This document shows, piece after piece, positions 42,691-53,469 of a stretch of 64,000 nt of DNA. This DNA comes from Ceratopteris richardii (taxonomy: Eukaryota > Streptophyta > Polypodiopsida > Polypodiales > Pteridaceae). The notes below the pieces were generated by a model that was not told the DNA's origin, did no database searches, and saw only the letters and a list, made by a program, of their open reading frames with translations. Position 1 is the stretch's first letter. The number at the start of each line of letters is the position of its first letter. The position numbers and the translations under genes are program-made. The stretch spans positions 202,964,789-203,028,788 of the forward strand of contig CM035407.1 in the NCBI GenBank assembly GCA_020310875.1, written 5' to 3'.

Positions 42691-43990
42691 TTGATGATAC
42701 CACTCTTGCTATTTATGCGACTGATCCGGTCCAAGATGAGGGACAAGAGCTCCCAGTGGCCCCTTTGTATTATGATACTCGTCTGACCTTCCTCACCAGC
42801 GGTGGCCCCCCTACTAATACTTTTACTTCAGGTCGTCGTAAATTGGCAATGTATAGTCGACGGTTTCAGATCGTTGTAGGCTAGTTGTATTATATGGATC
42901 CTTCTGCTGCACTATTATGGTGTATTCCACCCCATGAAGTTCCTTCGGTTATTGCCATGGCACATTCTACTCCTTCCGGTGGTCATTTTTCTCTCGATCT
43001 TACTTACCGAAAAATTCTGCATGGTGGCTTATGGTGGCCCACTATGCAGCATGATATTGCTACCTCTATTAAATCGTGTGATGTTGGCCAATGCTCCGGA
43101 CAACCTTTACAACGGCATCACTTTCCATTGCAGCCTGTTGCTCCCCTTGAACCTTTTCAAAAGTGGGGCTTGGATTTCATTGGTCCCATTACACCTCCAG
43201 CGACAATCACTCATCATCGATATATACTTACTTGTACGGATTATGCTACTAGATGGGCATAAGCTTGGGCCTTATGGTCCGCCACTGTGGCTATGGTGGC
43301 TAAATGTTTGATGACTAATGTGTTTCCTCAGTTCGGTCTTCCCTTAGAGATTGTTTCGGATCAGGGCACACATTTTGTTAATTCCTTACTGCAAGCACTT
43401 ACCCGCACCTTGTAGATTGTTCATAAATTTAGCTCTCCCTATTACCCTCGTGCCAATGGCCTTGCTGAAAGTACCAATAAAACCTTACTTAACATGCTCA
43501 AGAAATTAGTTCTGGAATGTCCGAAGCGTCGGGATCAATTCCTTCCTTCAGTTCTGTGGGCATATCTCACTACGTACAAAGTGGCTACAGGGAATACACC
43601 TTTCAAACTGGCATATGGGTTGGAGGCCATTACACCCATGGAGTTGGTGGTACCTAGCCTCAGGGTGGCACTCAAAGATAAGCTCTTACCGGAGGAATCC
43701 TTTCCTTTCCGATTGGAGGTGTTGCGGTCCTTGGATGAACAACGCTGGGAAAGTTTTCTAATGCTGCAAGAAGTCCAACTGTGACAAGCCAAGACACATG
43801 ACCGGTTTTTGCGTACTCTTGTTCTTAGTAAAGGACAATTAGTTCTGTTCTATAATGCTAATTCTAATCGTTCAACGGGCAACTCTGGTGATTTGGTCCT
43901 TGTCGTATTGCATCACTGATTGGACCTACTACGTTCCGGTTATCCACGTGAACTGGTACCCTTCTCCCTAAGGTGATCAATGGATCAAAG
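42691..43990 (+). pseudogene. pol: Gy2 integrase
   Basis: The single H2C2 module reads H-S-T-P-S-G-G-H, 30 residues, then C-D-V-G; the second Cys is Gly. Core: W-G-L-D-F-I-G-P (first Asp), V-S-D-Q-G-T-H (second Asp), G-L-A-E-S-T-N (Glu). Stops occur at 42882 (TAG), 43261 (TAA), a TAG near 43413 and 43782 (TGA). The one near 43413 is also present in the duplicate at 52509. A GPY-like region follows in a broken frame. Confidence 0.82.
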
Positions 43991-44372
43991 TTTCGTCCCT
44001 ATTATCCCACTCCTTCTTCATCGTGATGCTTGATCAGTATTTTTATTCTCCGCCCGATTTCTACCGCTGTTCCGACTAGATGTTCCTTTCCTGTCTACGT
44101 GTTCCGATTGACTGACTGATCGTAAGATTTCCATTTTCTTACCTACCCATGATTAGCAGCCGCCTTATGTGTCTAAGATTTTGTTAACGCATACATGTTG
44201 CCATTATGTCTGTATATTTCCAACACTGGGTGATGATTATGTTTCTCCCCGCATTTCCATTCGGTGTCTTTACTTAATTCCATTCTTCCCTCCTTTTTCT
44301 GCTATTGGTGTTCTGTGTTTGTGTGCTTGCGTGTTCTGTGTTCCCTAGTGCCTTCGTGCTCTCATATTTGCC
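43991..44372 (+). other. Gy2 spacer between pol and 3' ORF
   Basis: About 380 bp without a frame, T/C-rich. It is repeated nearly identically at 53125-53469. It may hold a splice acceptor for the 3' ORF, but no single site stands out. Confidence 0.5.
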
Positions 44373-45967
44373 ATGAAAGCTTTGGCTAACATTGTCACTT
44401 TTCGTGCTTGCCTCGCTCTGAAATTGAGTGAGTTCCTGCACGATCATGGGCTTTTGGCTTTTGCTGAACTGCCCTGGCATACAGTGGAATGCCATCCTTT
44501 CTTTGCACAGATCATATCTGACATTGCTGCTACTCCTGCTTCCGAAGCCTACTGGTTGATTGCTTATCTTAATCCACCTGTAGTTGTCAACATACACACC
44601 ATCGCTGAATGCTTTCATCTCCCTCAGGAGGGGCTTGTTGATGGACCTCTCTTACCAATTTCCACCATGAAAGAGCTATTTCCATGCCACTCGTCCAACA
44701 AATTTGCCATCCTTTGTCACCCTAAATTGGAGCGCTCCGCCCTCTAGTTTTTAGTAGCAGCTCTTAACCTCCAAAAATGGATGTATGGCATTTCCCGACC
44801 ATTCTATTCGATGATTGATGTCGTTGTGAAGGAAGCCGTTAATTTTTCTTCGTTCTTCTTCCGACGAATTCACAAAGAATGTCAAGCGGTTTCACGGCAA
44901 ATGGCTAAGGGTGACATTCCTTTTGCCAGACTCCCTAATTTGCTCATGTTCCTGCTCCCCGTGATGCAACCCATCCAGCCCCCTCCAATGAACACCCTCC
45001 TTTTCCATGAAGAATCCGTGTAGGTTTTGGAGGATGACGATGATGCCGACCTGCTGCGTTTTTTTAAGGGGAAGCACCAGAAATTGAGCCCCTCCCACAT
45101 TCAAGTTCAACCTTCTTCCTCTGTCCAAGTGTAGGATACTGCTTCTTCTGCCAAGATTATATCTGCTCCATCGTCTCCTCAGAATCACACCGCTCCCGAT
45201 ACCGTAATGAAATTGCTGACCCCAATGATTTGATGGTTCCGCCACAACCTCAGTCCTATAAAGACGTGCTCACCAAGGTCACCGAGGTTGTGCAGAGTGC
45301 AAACAACTTGCACACCACGGAAGAAGTCGTTGCACAGGAGTTACAATCTCTCAAGGTAACTATGTTGGCCCTGTCGTCTTTACCTCCCAAAAACACTCCC
45401 ATCTCACCGTCCAAAGTGCTTTTGCCACTTAGCCCTCCTTCTTCACCAAAACAGTCGGTAGCCCTCGACATTGCCAACATCCTCCTATCCTCCCCCGATT
45501 ATTCACCGCCTTCTTCTTCCGCCACCGTTTTGGCAATTCCCTCTCGGTCCATTTCTACACCCAGTATTTCTGACTCCGTGGCACAATTAGCCAATATTGG
45601 AACTTATCTTCTCCGCCTATCCAAGCAACTCCCTTACCAACTCCAAGATGCTCAGCAATCCATGCGTATGGAGTATCAGTCCAAAGTTGATCTCCTGGAG
45701 GTAGATATCGCACCTCTCCAAGAAAAAGTTCTCATCGCCAAAGCCGAGGCTGGTCTCTTGCAGGAACAGATTCAACTTTTACAAAGACAACTGACGGAGA
45801 AGGATGCCATCGTTGCAGCCTGCGATGACTACCATCTTAATCAAACAATCATTGATAAGGCGGACACCATGACCGCCTTGGGCAATCTCTTAGAGACCAC
45901 ACGCACTGATCTGGCTCTGGTGGAGCAAAAGGGACAAGAAATGGCGGATTTAACTTTACAAGTCACC
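44373..45967 (+). pseudogene. Gy2 3' ORF, first copy, interrupted by Gy1-S
   Basis: It starts M-K-A-L-A-N-I-V-T-F-R. The N-terminal conserved region (to 45025) has I-A-E-C-F-H-L-P-Q-E-G and W-M-Y-G-I-S-R-P-F. An acidic stretch (E-D-D-D-D-A-D) follows, then a Pro/Ser-rich part and a coiled coil (45640-45967: L-Q-E-Q-I-Q-L-L-Q-R-Q-L). Stops: TAG near 44745, TAG at 45021, TAG near 45132 and TGA near 45231. The open frame continues 27 residues into the inserted LTR, which is an accident. The tail resumes at 51835. Function unknown. Not related by eye to the Gy1 3' ORF. Confidence 0.75.
45963..45967 (+). repeat. Left target duplication of Gy1-S (TCACC)
   Basis: It matches CCACC at 51835-51839 with one C-to-T change. 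The duplicate locus at 55058-55062 still has CCACC at the same point of the 3' ORF, which fixes the LTR end as ...CTACACCA on the minus strand. Confidence 0.8.
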
Positions 45968-46581
45968 TGGTGTAGCTCAGTGATGAGTAGCACCTCCTTT
46001 AATGTCAATCCGGGAAGACATGAGGATGGTATGAAGACCTCGAACAATTGATGGCACAAGTTTGTGAGTGAGAAGCACACTAACATGCACCACATACACA
46101 CACATGCACACAAGTCAAGAACAAAGAGAGAGACAATGGAGTTCTTTAGATTTCTCAAAAGTGCTCTTACAAGTTCAATTCCACAATAAGCTAACCCCAA
46201 AAATGAGCTCTCTAGCTCTATTTATAGTTTTTGACTAGCTTTGGCCCTGTCCAGACCTAGTGGCCGGCCTAGTTAAAAGTTAGGTCTTAAGGCCTATTTG
46301 AGGGCTCAAACGGAGTCTAAAAAATATGAAAATTGATAGGTAGGTACTTCTCATGCTCCTCAAGCTCAAGGACTCCTTGGCTTGCACAAAATGGAGTTAC
46401 AAAAAGGTGGAATGGTATTTACAATGGTGTGGAGTGACTAGAATCACTATTTGGGAAATATTAATTCAGGAAAAATTGATAGGCCTATTTGCCAGATCTT
46501 CTTTGAATGCTTTGCCTGCTTGGCCCTTCTCGTTGGCTCCCTTGTCTTGTAAGTCCTTGACCGCCCTGACCACTGCCAACA
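45968..46581 (-). repeat. Gy1-S 3' LTR
   Basis: On the minus strand TGTTGGCAGTGG...CTACACCA, 614 bp, with a TATA box at 46218-46227. Close to the LTR at 55063-55679. The first 90 bp differ from the Gy1 LTR (TGTTGGCATC...), so two LTR subtypes exist. Confidence 0.88.
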
Positions 46582-46597
46582 CTCCGCCCTCTCTCGC

Positions 46598-46617
46598 GTC
46601 TGTCGTCTCTGACAGAC
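46598..46617 (-). promoter_or_regulatory. Conserved pre-PPT hairpin in Gy1-S
   Basis: GTCTGTC, loop of 6, GACAGAC. The stem is identical to that in Gy1 at 19960-19979. The polypurine tract (GAGAGAGGGCGGAG on the minus strand) follows directly. Confidence 0.5.
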
Positions 46618-46673
46618 CCTTGTTGAGTGGACCGTTGGATGTAGTAATTCACGACATCGGTGGCAAGGTGGTG

Positions 46674-47576
46674 CTATGATAATCTCAGTCCTTTTGCCAA
46701 ATCGGTGAGTAGGGCATCCCAGTCCATTGGCCTGAGAACCTTCGGATGTGACATACGTAGCTTGTCTGAGTGGAGAGCATGTTCTACCACAAATAACTGT
46801 AATAGATGAGATGGTATGGGTATGAATATCTCTGAATGATATTCCCAGAACCCCGTGATAAACATTTCCTCAAATGTTTGCTTGAAGCAGGCTGGTAGAT
46901 ACTTGATACGAGCATGCCATGCATAGACAACGTTGATGGGTGGTGTTATGCTCATATCGTAGGCGAGATCCTAGTTGCCTTCATTGAATCCGAGAGCCGA
47001 AAGGTGAGGTTCTTTGACATTTCTAAAGGTTCTAAATGTGATCAACATTAGCTCAAATATTTTGAGGCACATATGTGCCATGATATCTGGTACATTTTTT
47101 AATCTGACTGCCCAATGTCGGATGGTTGAAATCATGTAGCCGATCGCGGGTTGGCGATGAGGGGGTGCTAAGTACACATAGTTTAGCCACTTTGCACATC
47201 CTTTAACTGTCAAAACTGTTTTGGTGTACTCTCGCCAAGACCTTCTTCGAAAGACAGCGCAGTAGCATGGGTTATACTTTATGTATAAAGGCATGTTATT
47301 CCAAGTGTGCACCATCGCAGGGTATGTTTCAAGCAGACGTATCCTCCAGGTAGGTTGAAATATATTCTCGTGCGTGGCGCTTGCAAGAATGTCATCTAGT
47401 GCAAAGTGTGTTGCCGAGGTTGGTTCTTTTGTTGTGCGCTGCTTTATTTCAGCATTATAATCTGCCATTAATACACAGAATGGAACATACAAATCATCAG
47501 ATGTGCCAATCCACCGATGATGGGAGAGGTTTCTGAAGTAATCCGATTTGATGATGACTTCTTCCAATCCGGACAT
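46674..47576 (-). pseudogene. Gy1-S 3' ORF C-terminal domain
   Basis: The minus strand reads D-Y-F-R-N-L-S-H-H-R-W, V-L-M-A-D-Y-N-A-E-I, F-Q-P-T-W-R-I-R-L-L-E-T-Y-P, F-R-R-R-S-W, then after one TAG (shared with Gy1-B, Tyr in Gy1) Y-A-W-H-A-R-I-K-Y-L-P and the end D-L-A-K-G-L-R-L-S. It matches Gy1 19040-19935 throughout, the best conserved part of the 3' ORF. Confidence 0.8.
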
Positions 47577-47579
47577 AGA

Positions 47580-48334
47580 CTATATCTGCACTGCCACTCT
47601 CTCATCATGGGTTGCACCAATCTTCTCTAACTTTTGCATCCATTCAGGAGCTTCGATCTCAACTGTGTCCATTCCTTCCACCATCTTAGCACAAATTTCA
47701 GTTCGTTCAAGCTCTAGTTCCGCTCTAGGGTAACATTTTTCATGATCCGTTACGTTTGGCCCTTCTTGGATTCTGGCCTGATATGCCTTGAGCATCATGT
47801 TTAAGTCCTCAGGAGTGGGATCTGCTAGGATTGACCCTACTCTAGGGGGTGATGGGATTGTGTGAGGTGGATTCGAAGGTGGTGGATTGGATGGAGATGG
47901 GAATGGTGGTGGTGGGGTAGTGTGAGAGGGAGGTTGAGATGTAAGTTCAATTACCTTGGCTCTCGTTTCTCTTAGGCTTTCCTCGAGTTCACTCATCTTC
48001 TTTGCCATTGTCCTTTCATTCTCTCGCGGCTATCTCTCCAAGCTATAGTCCTTTTCTTATTTTTGCTCTCAGTCTCACTAATCTCAGAATTCTTTTTCTG
48101 GCTTAAGCCCTGGTTTTGCTGCAAAGCTTGGGCTCTAGTGACCACTTGCACTGGTGCAGTGGAAGTTACACTTCCTGTAGAGTCTACGACTAACCCAATA
48201 ACATTAATAGGAGTGATTTTTGGTATATTATTGGGGTTCTTTGGGCAATCTCGTAAGAGATGCTCCTTCCGCAATCTTGACAAAAGCCTTGAATTGTCAC
48301 CGATTGGGGTTGTGTAGGTGCAGGCATAGGGCAA
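47580..48334 (-). pseudogene. Gy1-S gag C-terminus fused to the 3' ORF
   Basis: From 48334 the gag tail (V-V-T-R-A-Q-A-L-Q-Q, a frameshift near 48000, then K-K-M-S-E-L-E-E-S-L-R-E-T and D-P-T-P-E-D-L) runs to A-K-M-V and continues without a stop into E-G-M-D-T-V-E-I-E-A-P-E-W-M-Q-K-L-E-K-I-G, which is the 3' ORF just after its coiled coil. The fused frame ends at 47580. Confidence 0.8.
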
Positions 48335-50128
48335 TCACGAATGAGGTGATCTCCCTGACATCGATAGCATGGTCCTCTAGGAAATGGGGGTCTTACTTGC
48401 CTGGGTTGAGGTCTAGAGTTGGGGTTTGCGCACATGACATTTGCGTAATCTGGCTCCCAACTAGGTTCACTCGGTTCTTCACTATAGTAGGGCTCACCAT
48501 GTTCAGGAGACTGCATGTAGTAAGCCTGGGGGCTATCAATATGTGTAGAATCAAAGCTATGGTCACTGGGGTCACTTTCTAAAAGTATTGGCTACTGGGA
48601 TTCACTTGGGGTTGAGCCACGATGGGACATACGTTCGCCATATGGTCACCTCCCGCTTAACTAGGGCAAATCTTGGGATTTGTTTGCTTGAGACACCTAG
48701 TTTTTGAGCTACTTTCTCAGCGAGTTCCTCAATAGATGTGGATTGCAAGGAAGAAAGGCTAGTGGAACTATCTGAATCTTTATAGATTTTGAAAAGTTCT
48801 AATTCCTCCCCTAGGTTATCCTCGATGTCGATGCACATGCGTACACACTCTTCGATGGTCCTAGGGTCTTTCAAGTACACATATGATCTCAACTTTGTAC
48901 TCAGTAGTCCATCTAGGAATAAAGCCACTTGTTTGGCTGGTGTGGGTAACTCAGGAATAGGACGTCTCTCTAAGTATTTCCTAAGCCTTCTTCCTGCAAG
49001 TCTCACGGTCTCTTGAGGGGTCTGCTTGAAGCAATGGATCAATGAAGAAGTATTCTGCCTTATGCCACTCTTAGAGAATTCGATAATGAATGCCTCTAGA
49101 AGTTGGTCTATGTTCCTGAACTGTCTCTCATTTAGTGGTTGAAACCATGTAAGGGTTGTGTTCCTAAGAATTAGACCAAAAGCATTGTACTGCGTGAATA
49201 GGTCCTCAACTTGTTCAGCTCTCAAGACTTTCCTAAACTTGGCCACATGATCGTATGGGTCTCCAGTGCCATCGAAGTAATTCTTCATGGACTTAACCAG
49301 CTGAGTTGGCCTCAAGGTTCTAGTGTGTTCTCTACGTCTTAGTAGAGGGAATTCATCTACATTTCTTGGATTTCTTGGAGCTCTAAGTCTCTCAGGTTCC
49401 ACTCTATCTGTTTTCGTTCTCGTTCTTTCTCTTCCCAATGGGTTGGAGAAACTCACTTCTGGCATATCTCTACTTCTGTCCCTTTGAGCTCCATGAGCTT
49501 GGGATGTTCCTGCTCCTGGATGGCCATAAGAGACATTAGATCTTGGTTGGGGGAAAACAAATTCACCCTTCCAAGTGTAGGCATGCCTACCGTGCTCCGT
49601 GACTATAAAGATCCTCTCTGAAGTATTGTCTAAATATGCCACCTTGCCTGGACTATCTGGATCTTTAAACTCGTAGATAGTGAGCGCTCCAACCTTGTTA
49701 GGCTGATCGGGCTTGTACCTCCAAAAGGCTTCATCAGTCTCTCGGTTCAAGAGAAGATCTATGCTCTTATTATCCTGGGGAACCCATTCCAGCGTGATAA
49801 TTCTAGTGAGGACTGATTTGCCTCGAGGGGTTTTAGGCTCTCCACTTATGTTCCCTTGCTCTAGGTCACCTATTTCCATCTTTGGAATCACATTCCAGAA
49901 TTTGTCTCTCCTATCTGGGTAACTCGTGACTACATATATAGTCCCTTCTTTGTCCAGGTATGCACCATTTTCAAACTTGACTGCTGGATGTTCGAGTCCA
50001 ATGGGTTGATCTGGGTTCTTAATCTGAACCACGGATCTTCGTAGGCCATCCTCATAGATGCAAGCACGAGCTAATAATCCAATATTAATTTTACCGTAAC
50101 CTGTGGAAATTTTGGTAGTACTCCCCAC
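48190..50128 (-). pseudogene. gag: Gy1-S gag
   Basis: A 508-codon open segment (50128-48602) covers the N-terminal domain from I-Y-E-D-G-L-R-R-S and the capsid region (D-P-Y-D-H-V-A-K-F, T-L-T-W-F-Q-P-L-N-E-R-Q). About 90 residues present at the Gy1 start are missing. The first zinc knuckle is destroyed by a small deletion with frameshift near 48650. The next reads C-Y-R-C-Q-G-D-H-x4-C near 48360-48325, again with the short spacing. The Q after N-E-R is the codon that is TAG in Gy1 (8382). Confidence 0.88.
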
Positions 50129-51196
50129 GAGCTTTCCAATGAGCCTAAGATCACCCCGAACGGATTTTGTATGAGGAAGTTATGATAGTTTAGGGTTCTA
50201 GGGTTAAAACAGGGTTCAAACAAGCTAACAGTTCACAGGATTTTTCTTTAAACATGCGTTTAGGACCTCAAAAAATGCTAATTGATAGACAAATATGCCC
50301 AAAATTATCCCCAAAATTTGGAACAATAAAACCCTAAAATTTTAGCCAAAAAAGCCTGTCAATCGCGTTCGACAAGTCTATCAATCGCGATTGACAGAGT
50401 CTGTCGGTCGAGCCTATCGGTCACGATCGACACGTCAATCGCGATCGACGATGTCGATTCGCGATCGACGGCGTCAATCGCAATCGACACTTTCCCTCTG
50501 CAATTTTCACCATAATTTCAGTCAATTGGGGATGTGTCCGTTGCGATGGACATGTGGCAACGCCAGTCTTTGATTCAATCATGAAATTTCAGTCGGTCGC
50601 GAGTCGATCGTGATTGACTGAGTCCTACGTGGTAGTCCGTTGGGGTCTGTTCGCGATTGACAGGGTCTGTCGGTCGCGATTGACAGAGTCTGTCGATCAC
50701 GATCGACAGTGTCGGTCGTGATTGATAGAGGATTAAGGAATTTTTTAATTTTGATTAGTGTTTTGCAATGTGCTCATCCTAAGTCATCTTGTGGTGTACT
50801 TTGTTTTACCAAAGGAGCGATTTTTCTGTCGATCGCGATCGACAAAGGTCTGCGACACAGAGACAGGGTCGAGCTTTTCCGTATCTGCGTAGCCTGCTGG
50901 AGATGATGATACAGCAAAAAACCTGCAAGGAAGCTCAAAAAACATGCAAACGCAGTGCAACCAATTTGCTCTCTCGCTCTCTCTCACAAGTGAAATGAGG
51001 GAAATGGAAGGGGAAAGGAGATATGATCAAAAACTGAAATTTTCGCGATGATGGAGATGGAGGTGGGATATGGTGAGGATGATGATGGTGATGATGATGG
51101 TGAAGTAAGAAAGAGAAAAGAAAGTAAAGAAATTACCTACTATGCCAACATCACAACTCTACGTCTTACCATCACACGCTCGTCCTCAAAGCTCGG
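50129..51196 (-). other. Gy1-S leader
   Basis: About 1.07 kb between primer site and gag frame. It is purine-rich near the primer site (GATGAT runs at 51078-51103) and contains the TCGCGA-type minisatellite. Shorter than in Gy1, with the first part of gag also lost. Confidence 0.6.
50355..50850 (-). repeat. TCGCGATCGACA minisatellite in the Gy1-S leader
   Basis: Degenerate repeats of a core like GTCAATCGCGATCGACA lie in two blocks (about 50355-50495 and 50585-50725) with an isolated unit near 50826-50847. The core is itself palindromic (TCGATCGCGATCGA). It occupies the place of the TATCGCGACA array in Gy1 but has a different unit and no strict period. Confidence 0.8.
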
Positions 51197-51214
51197 TCCC
51201 TGGCAATGACGCCA
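51197..51214 (-). other. Gy1-S primer binding site, tRNA-Asp
   Basis: The minus strand reads TGGCGTCATTGCCAGGGA, which differs from the tRNA-Asp complement at three positions, all C-to-T or G-to-A. It lies 5 bp after the LTR end, as in Gy1. Confidence 0.75.
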
Positions 51215-51219
51215 AAATT

Positions 51220-51834
51220 TGGTGTAGCTCAGTGATGAGTAGCACCTCCTTTAATGTCAATCCGGGAAGACGTGAGGATGGTATGAAGACCTCGAACAAG
51301 TGATGGCACAAGTGTGTGAGTGAGAAGCACACTAACATGCACACACATACACACACGTGCACACAAGGCAAGAACAAAGAGAGGGACAATGGAGTTCTTT
51401 AGATTTCTCAAAAGTGCTCTTACAAGTTCAATTCAAACAACAAGCTAACCCCAAAAATGAGCTCTCTAGCTCTATTTATAGTTTTTGACTAGCTTTGGCC
51501 CTCTCCAGACCTAGTGTTCGACCTAGTTAAAAGTTAGGTTCTAAGGCCTATTTGAGGGCTCAAACGGAGTCTAAAAAATATGAAAATTGATAGGTAGGTA
51601 CTTCTCATGTCCTCAAGCTCAAGGACTCCTTGGCTTGCACAAAATGGAGTTACAAAAAGGTGGAATGGTATTTACAATGGTGTGGAGTGACTAGAATCAC
51701 TATTTGGGAAATATTAATTCAGGAAAAATTGATAGGCCTATTTGCTAGATCTTCTTTGACTCCTTTGCCTGCTTGGCCCTTCTCGTTGGCTCCCTTGTCT
51801 TGTAAGTCCTTGACCACCCTGACCACTGCCAACA
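51220..51834 (-). repeat. Gy1-S 5' LTR
   Basis: On the minus strand TGTTGGCAGTGG...CTACACCA, 615 bp, with a TATA box at 51472-51481. Followed on its outer side by the target duplication CCACC (51835-51839). Confidence 0.88.
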
Positions 51835-52319
51835 CCACCACTGACTTAAAGAAAGTAACCAAAGAGCTCTTTCAGAAAAGTCGCTCTCTAGAAGAAGAAA
51901 TTGGCCGTAATATTCAGTTGAAGAAGGATATCGAAGCCGTTCACAAAGGGAGGCAGGACTTTTATAAAACCATGTAGTTCTAGTCTCAAGAGCTAGAGTG
52001 AAGAGAGAGACAATTGGGTGTCCAGGACAAGAGATTATCACACATTGATGCAGAAATTGCAGAGATGAAGTTACGACGGGATGCTACGCTCGCCAATGAT
52101 TTCTATCTTCAAGAAGCCTTTTTGCAAAGCCAGGTCGAAGCCTTACTTTCTCAAGTGATCGCTGCCAGCTCTGTGAGAACTGATGCACATCTGGTTGAAC
52201 CTCAAATTTTGATAGAGATGCTAGAGTCACTAAAACAGAAGATATCCTGCACTTTTAAATTAGATCGCTCTATGTACATACAAGGAATTATTGATGATGC
52301 CTAACCATTGTAATTATCC
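51835..52319 (+). pseudogene. Gy2 3' ORF tail, right of Gy1-S
   Basis: After the target duplication the frame reads D-L-K-K-V-T-K-E-L-F-Q-K, then I-D-A-E-I-A-E-M-K-L-R, D-F-Y-L-Q-E-A-F-L-Q-S and the stop at about 52302. It matches the minus copy at 34532-35114. TAG and TGA stops interrupt it near 51976-52000. It ends at the duplication junction, where integrase sequence of the next repeat starts. Confidence 0.8.
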
Positions 52320-53123
52320 ATACTTACTTGTACGGATTATGCTACTCGATGGGCAGAAGCTTGGGCTTTATGGTCCGCCATTGTGGCTATGGTGGCTAAA
52401 TGTTTGATGACTGATGTGTTTCCTCAGTTCGGTCTTCCCTTAGAGATTGTTTTTTATCAGGGCACACATTTTGTTAATTCCTTACTGCAAGCACTTACCC
52501 GCACCTTATAGATTGTTCATAAATTTAGCTCTCCCTATTACCCTCGTGCCAATGGCCTTGCCGAAAGTACCAATAAAACCTTACTTAACATGCTCAAGAA
52601 ATTAGTTCTGGAATGTCCGGAGCACTCGGATCAATTCCTTCCTTCAGTTATGTGGGCATATCTCACTACGTACAAAGTGGCTACAGAGAATACACCTTTC
52701 AAACTGGCATATGGGCTGGAGGCCATTACACCCATGGAGTTGGTGGTATCTAGCCTCAGGGTGGCACTCGAAGATAAGCTCTTACCGAAGGAATCCTTTC
52801 ATTTCCAGTTGGAGGTGTTGCGGTCCTTGGATGAACAACACTGGGAAATTTTTCTAATGCTACAAGAAGTCCAACTGCGACAAGCCAAGACACATGACCG
52901 GTTTCTGCGTACTCCTGTTTTTAGTAAAGGACAATTAGTTCTGTTCTATAATGCTAAATCTAATCGTTCAGCGGGCAAGTTCAAACTCTCATGGTTTGGT
53001 CCTTGTCATATTGCATCACTGATTGGACCTGCTACATTTCGGTTATCCATGCTAACTAGAACCCTTCTCCCTAAGGCGATCAATGGATCAAAGCTTCATC
53101 CCTATTATCCCACGCCTTCGTGA
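52320..53123 (+). pseudogene. pol: Gy2 integrase core, second copy
   Basis: It starts abruptly inside the core (Y-A-T-R-W-A-E-A-W) and so lacks the H2C2 module and first Asp. The second catalytic Asp (V-S-D-Q-G in copy 1) has become Tyr, F-Y-Q-G. The Glu in G-L-A-E-S-T-N is kept. A TAG near 52509 is shared with copy 1. From 52590 to 53123 it is open for 177 codons and includes the GPY-like tail (W-F-G-P-C-H-I-A) that is broken in copy 1. Confidence 0.82.
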
Positions 53124-53469
53124 TGCTTGATCGGTATTTTTATTCTTCGCCCGATTTCTACCACTGTTCCGACTAGATGTTCCTTTCCGGTCTACGTGTT
53201 CCGGTTGACTGATTGATCGTAAGATTTCCATTTTCTTACCTACCCATGATTAGCAGCCGCCTTATGTGTCTAAGATTCTGTTAATGCATACATGTCGCCA
53301 TTATGTCTGTATATTTCAAACACTGGGTGATGATTATGTTTCTCCCTGCATTTCCATTCGGTGTCTTTACTTAATTCCATTCTTCCCTCTTTTTTCTGCT
53401 ATTGGTGTTCTGTGTTTGTGTGCTTGCGTGTTCTGTGTTCCCTAGTGTCTTCCTGCTCTCGTATTCACC
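53124..53469 (+). other. Gy2 spacer, second copy
   Basis: Non-coding, nearly identical to 43991-44372. Confidence 0.5.

Larger units (their letters stand above)
39037..45967 (+). mobile_element. Gy2: second Ty3/gypsy lineage, plus strand
   Basis: The order is gag, protease, RT, RNase H, integrase and a 3' ORF with coiled coil. The 5' end is fused to a copia RT fragment at about 39036, so the LTR and start are missing. The 3' ORF is interrupted after 45967 by Gy1-S and resumes at 51835. It differs from Gy1 in having one H2C2 module and no protease after the integrase. All genes carry stops. Confidence 0.85.
43224..47679 (+). repeat. Segmental duplication, copy 1
   Basis: It runs from the Gy2 integrase core (ATACTTACTTGTACGG) through the Gy2 3' ORF, the Gy1 LTR and the 3' ORF end of Gy1-S. 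It aligns with 52320-56775 and both are 4,456 bp. Homology ends at the Gy1-S deletion junction, so the true duplicated unit was longer. Confidence 0.85.
45968..51834 (-). mobile_element. Gy1-S: short pol-less Gy1 derivative
   Basis: A 5.9-kb element with both LTRs, primer site, leader, gag and the end of the 3' ORF. The whole of protease, RT, RNase H, integrase, PR2 and the first two thirds of the 3' ORF is missing, deleted between gag (A-K-M-V) and the 3' ORF end (E-G-M-D-T). The junction at 47679/47680 keeps the frame open. It sits in the Gy2 3' ORF with a 5-bp target duplication (CCACC/TCACC). Since the duplicate locus carries a longer copy at the same base, the deletion probably happened in place. 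Confidence 0.88.

Noticed and set aside
45968..46051. C-terminal 27 residues of the open frame 45230-46051
   Set aside because: They are encoded by the Gy1-S LTR inserted into the Gy2 3' ORF, not by the gene. The same happens at 55063-55146.
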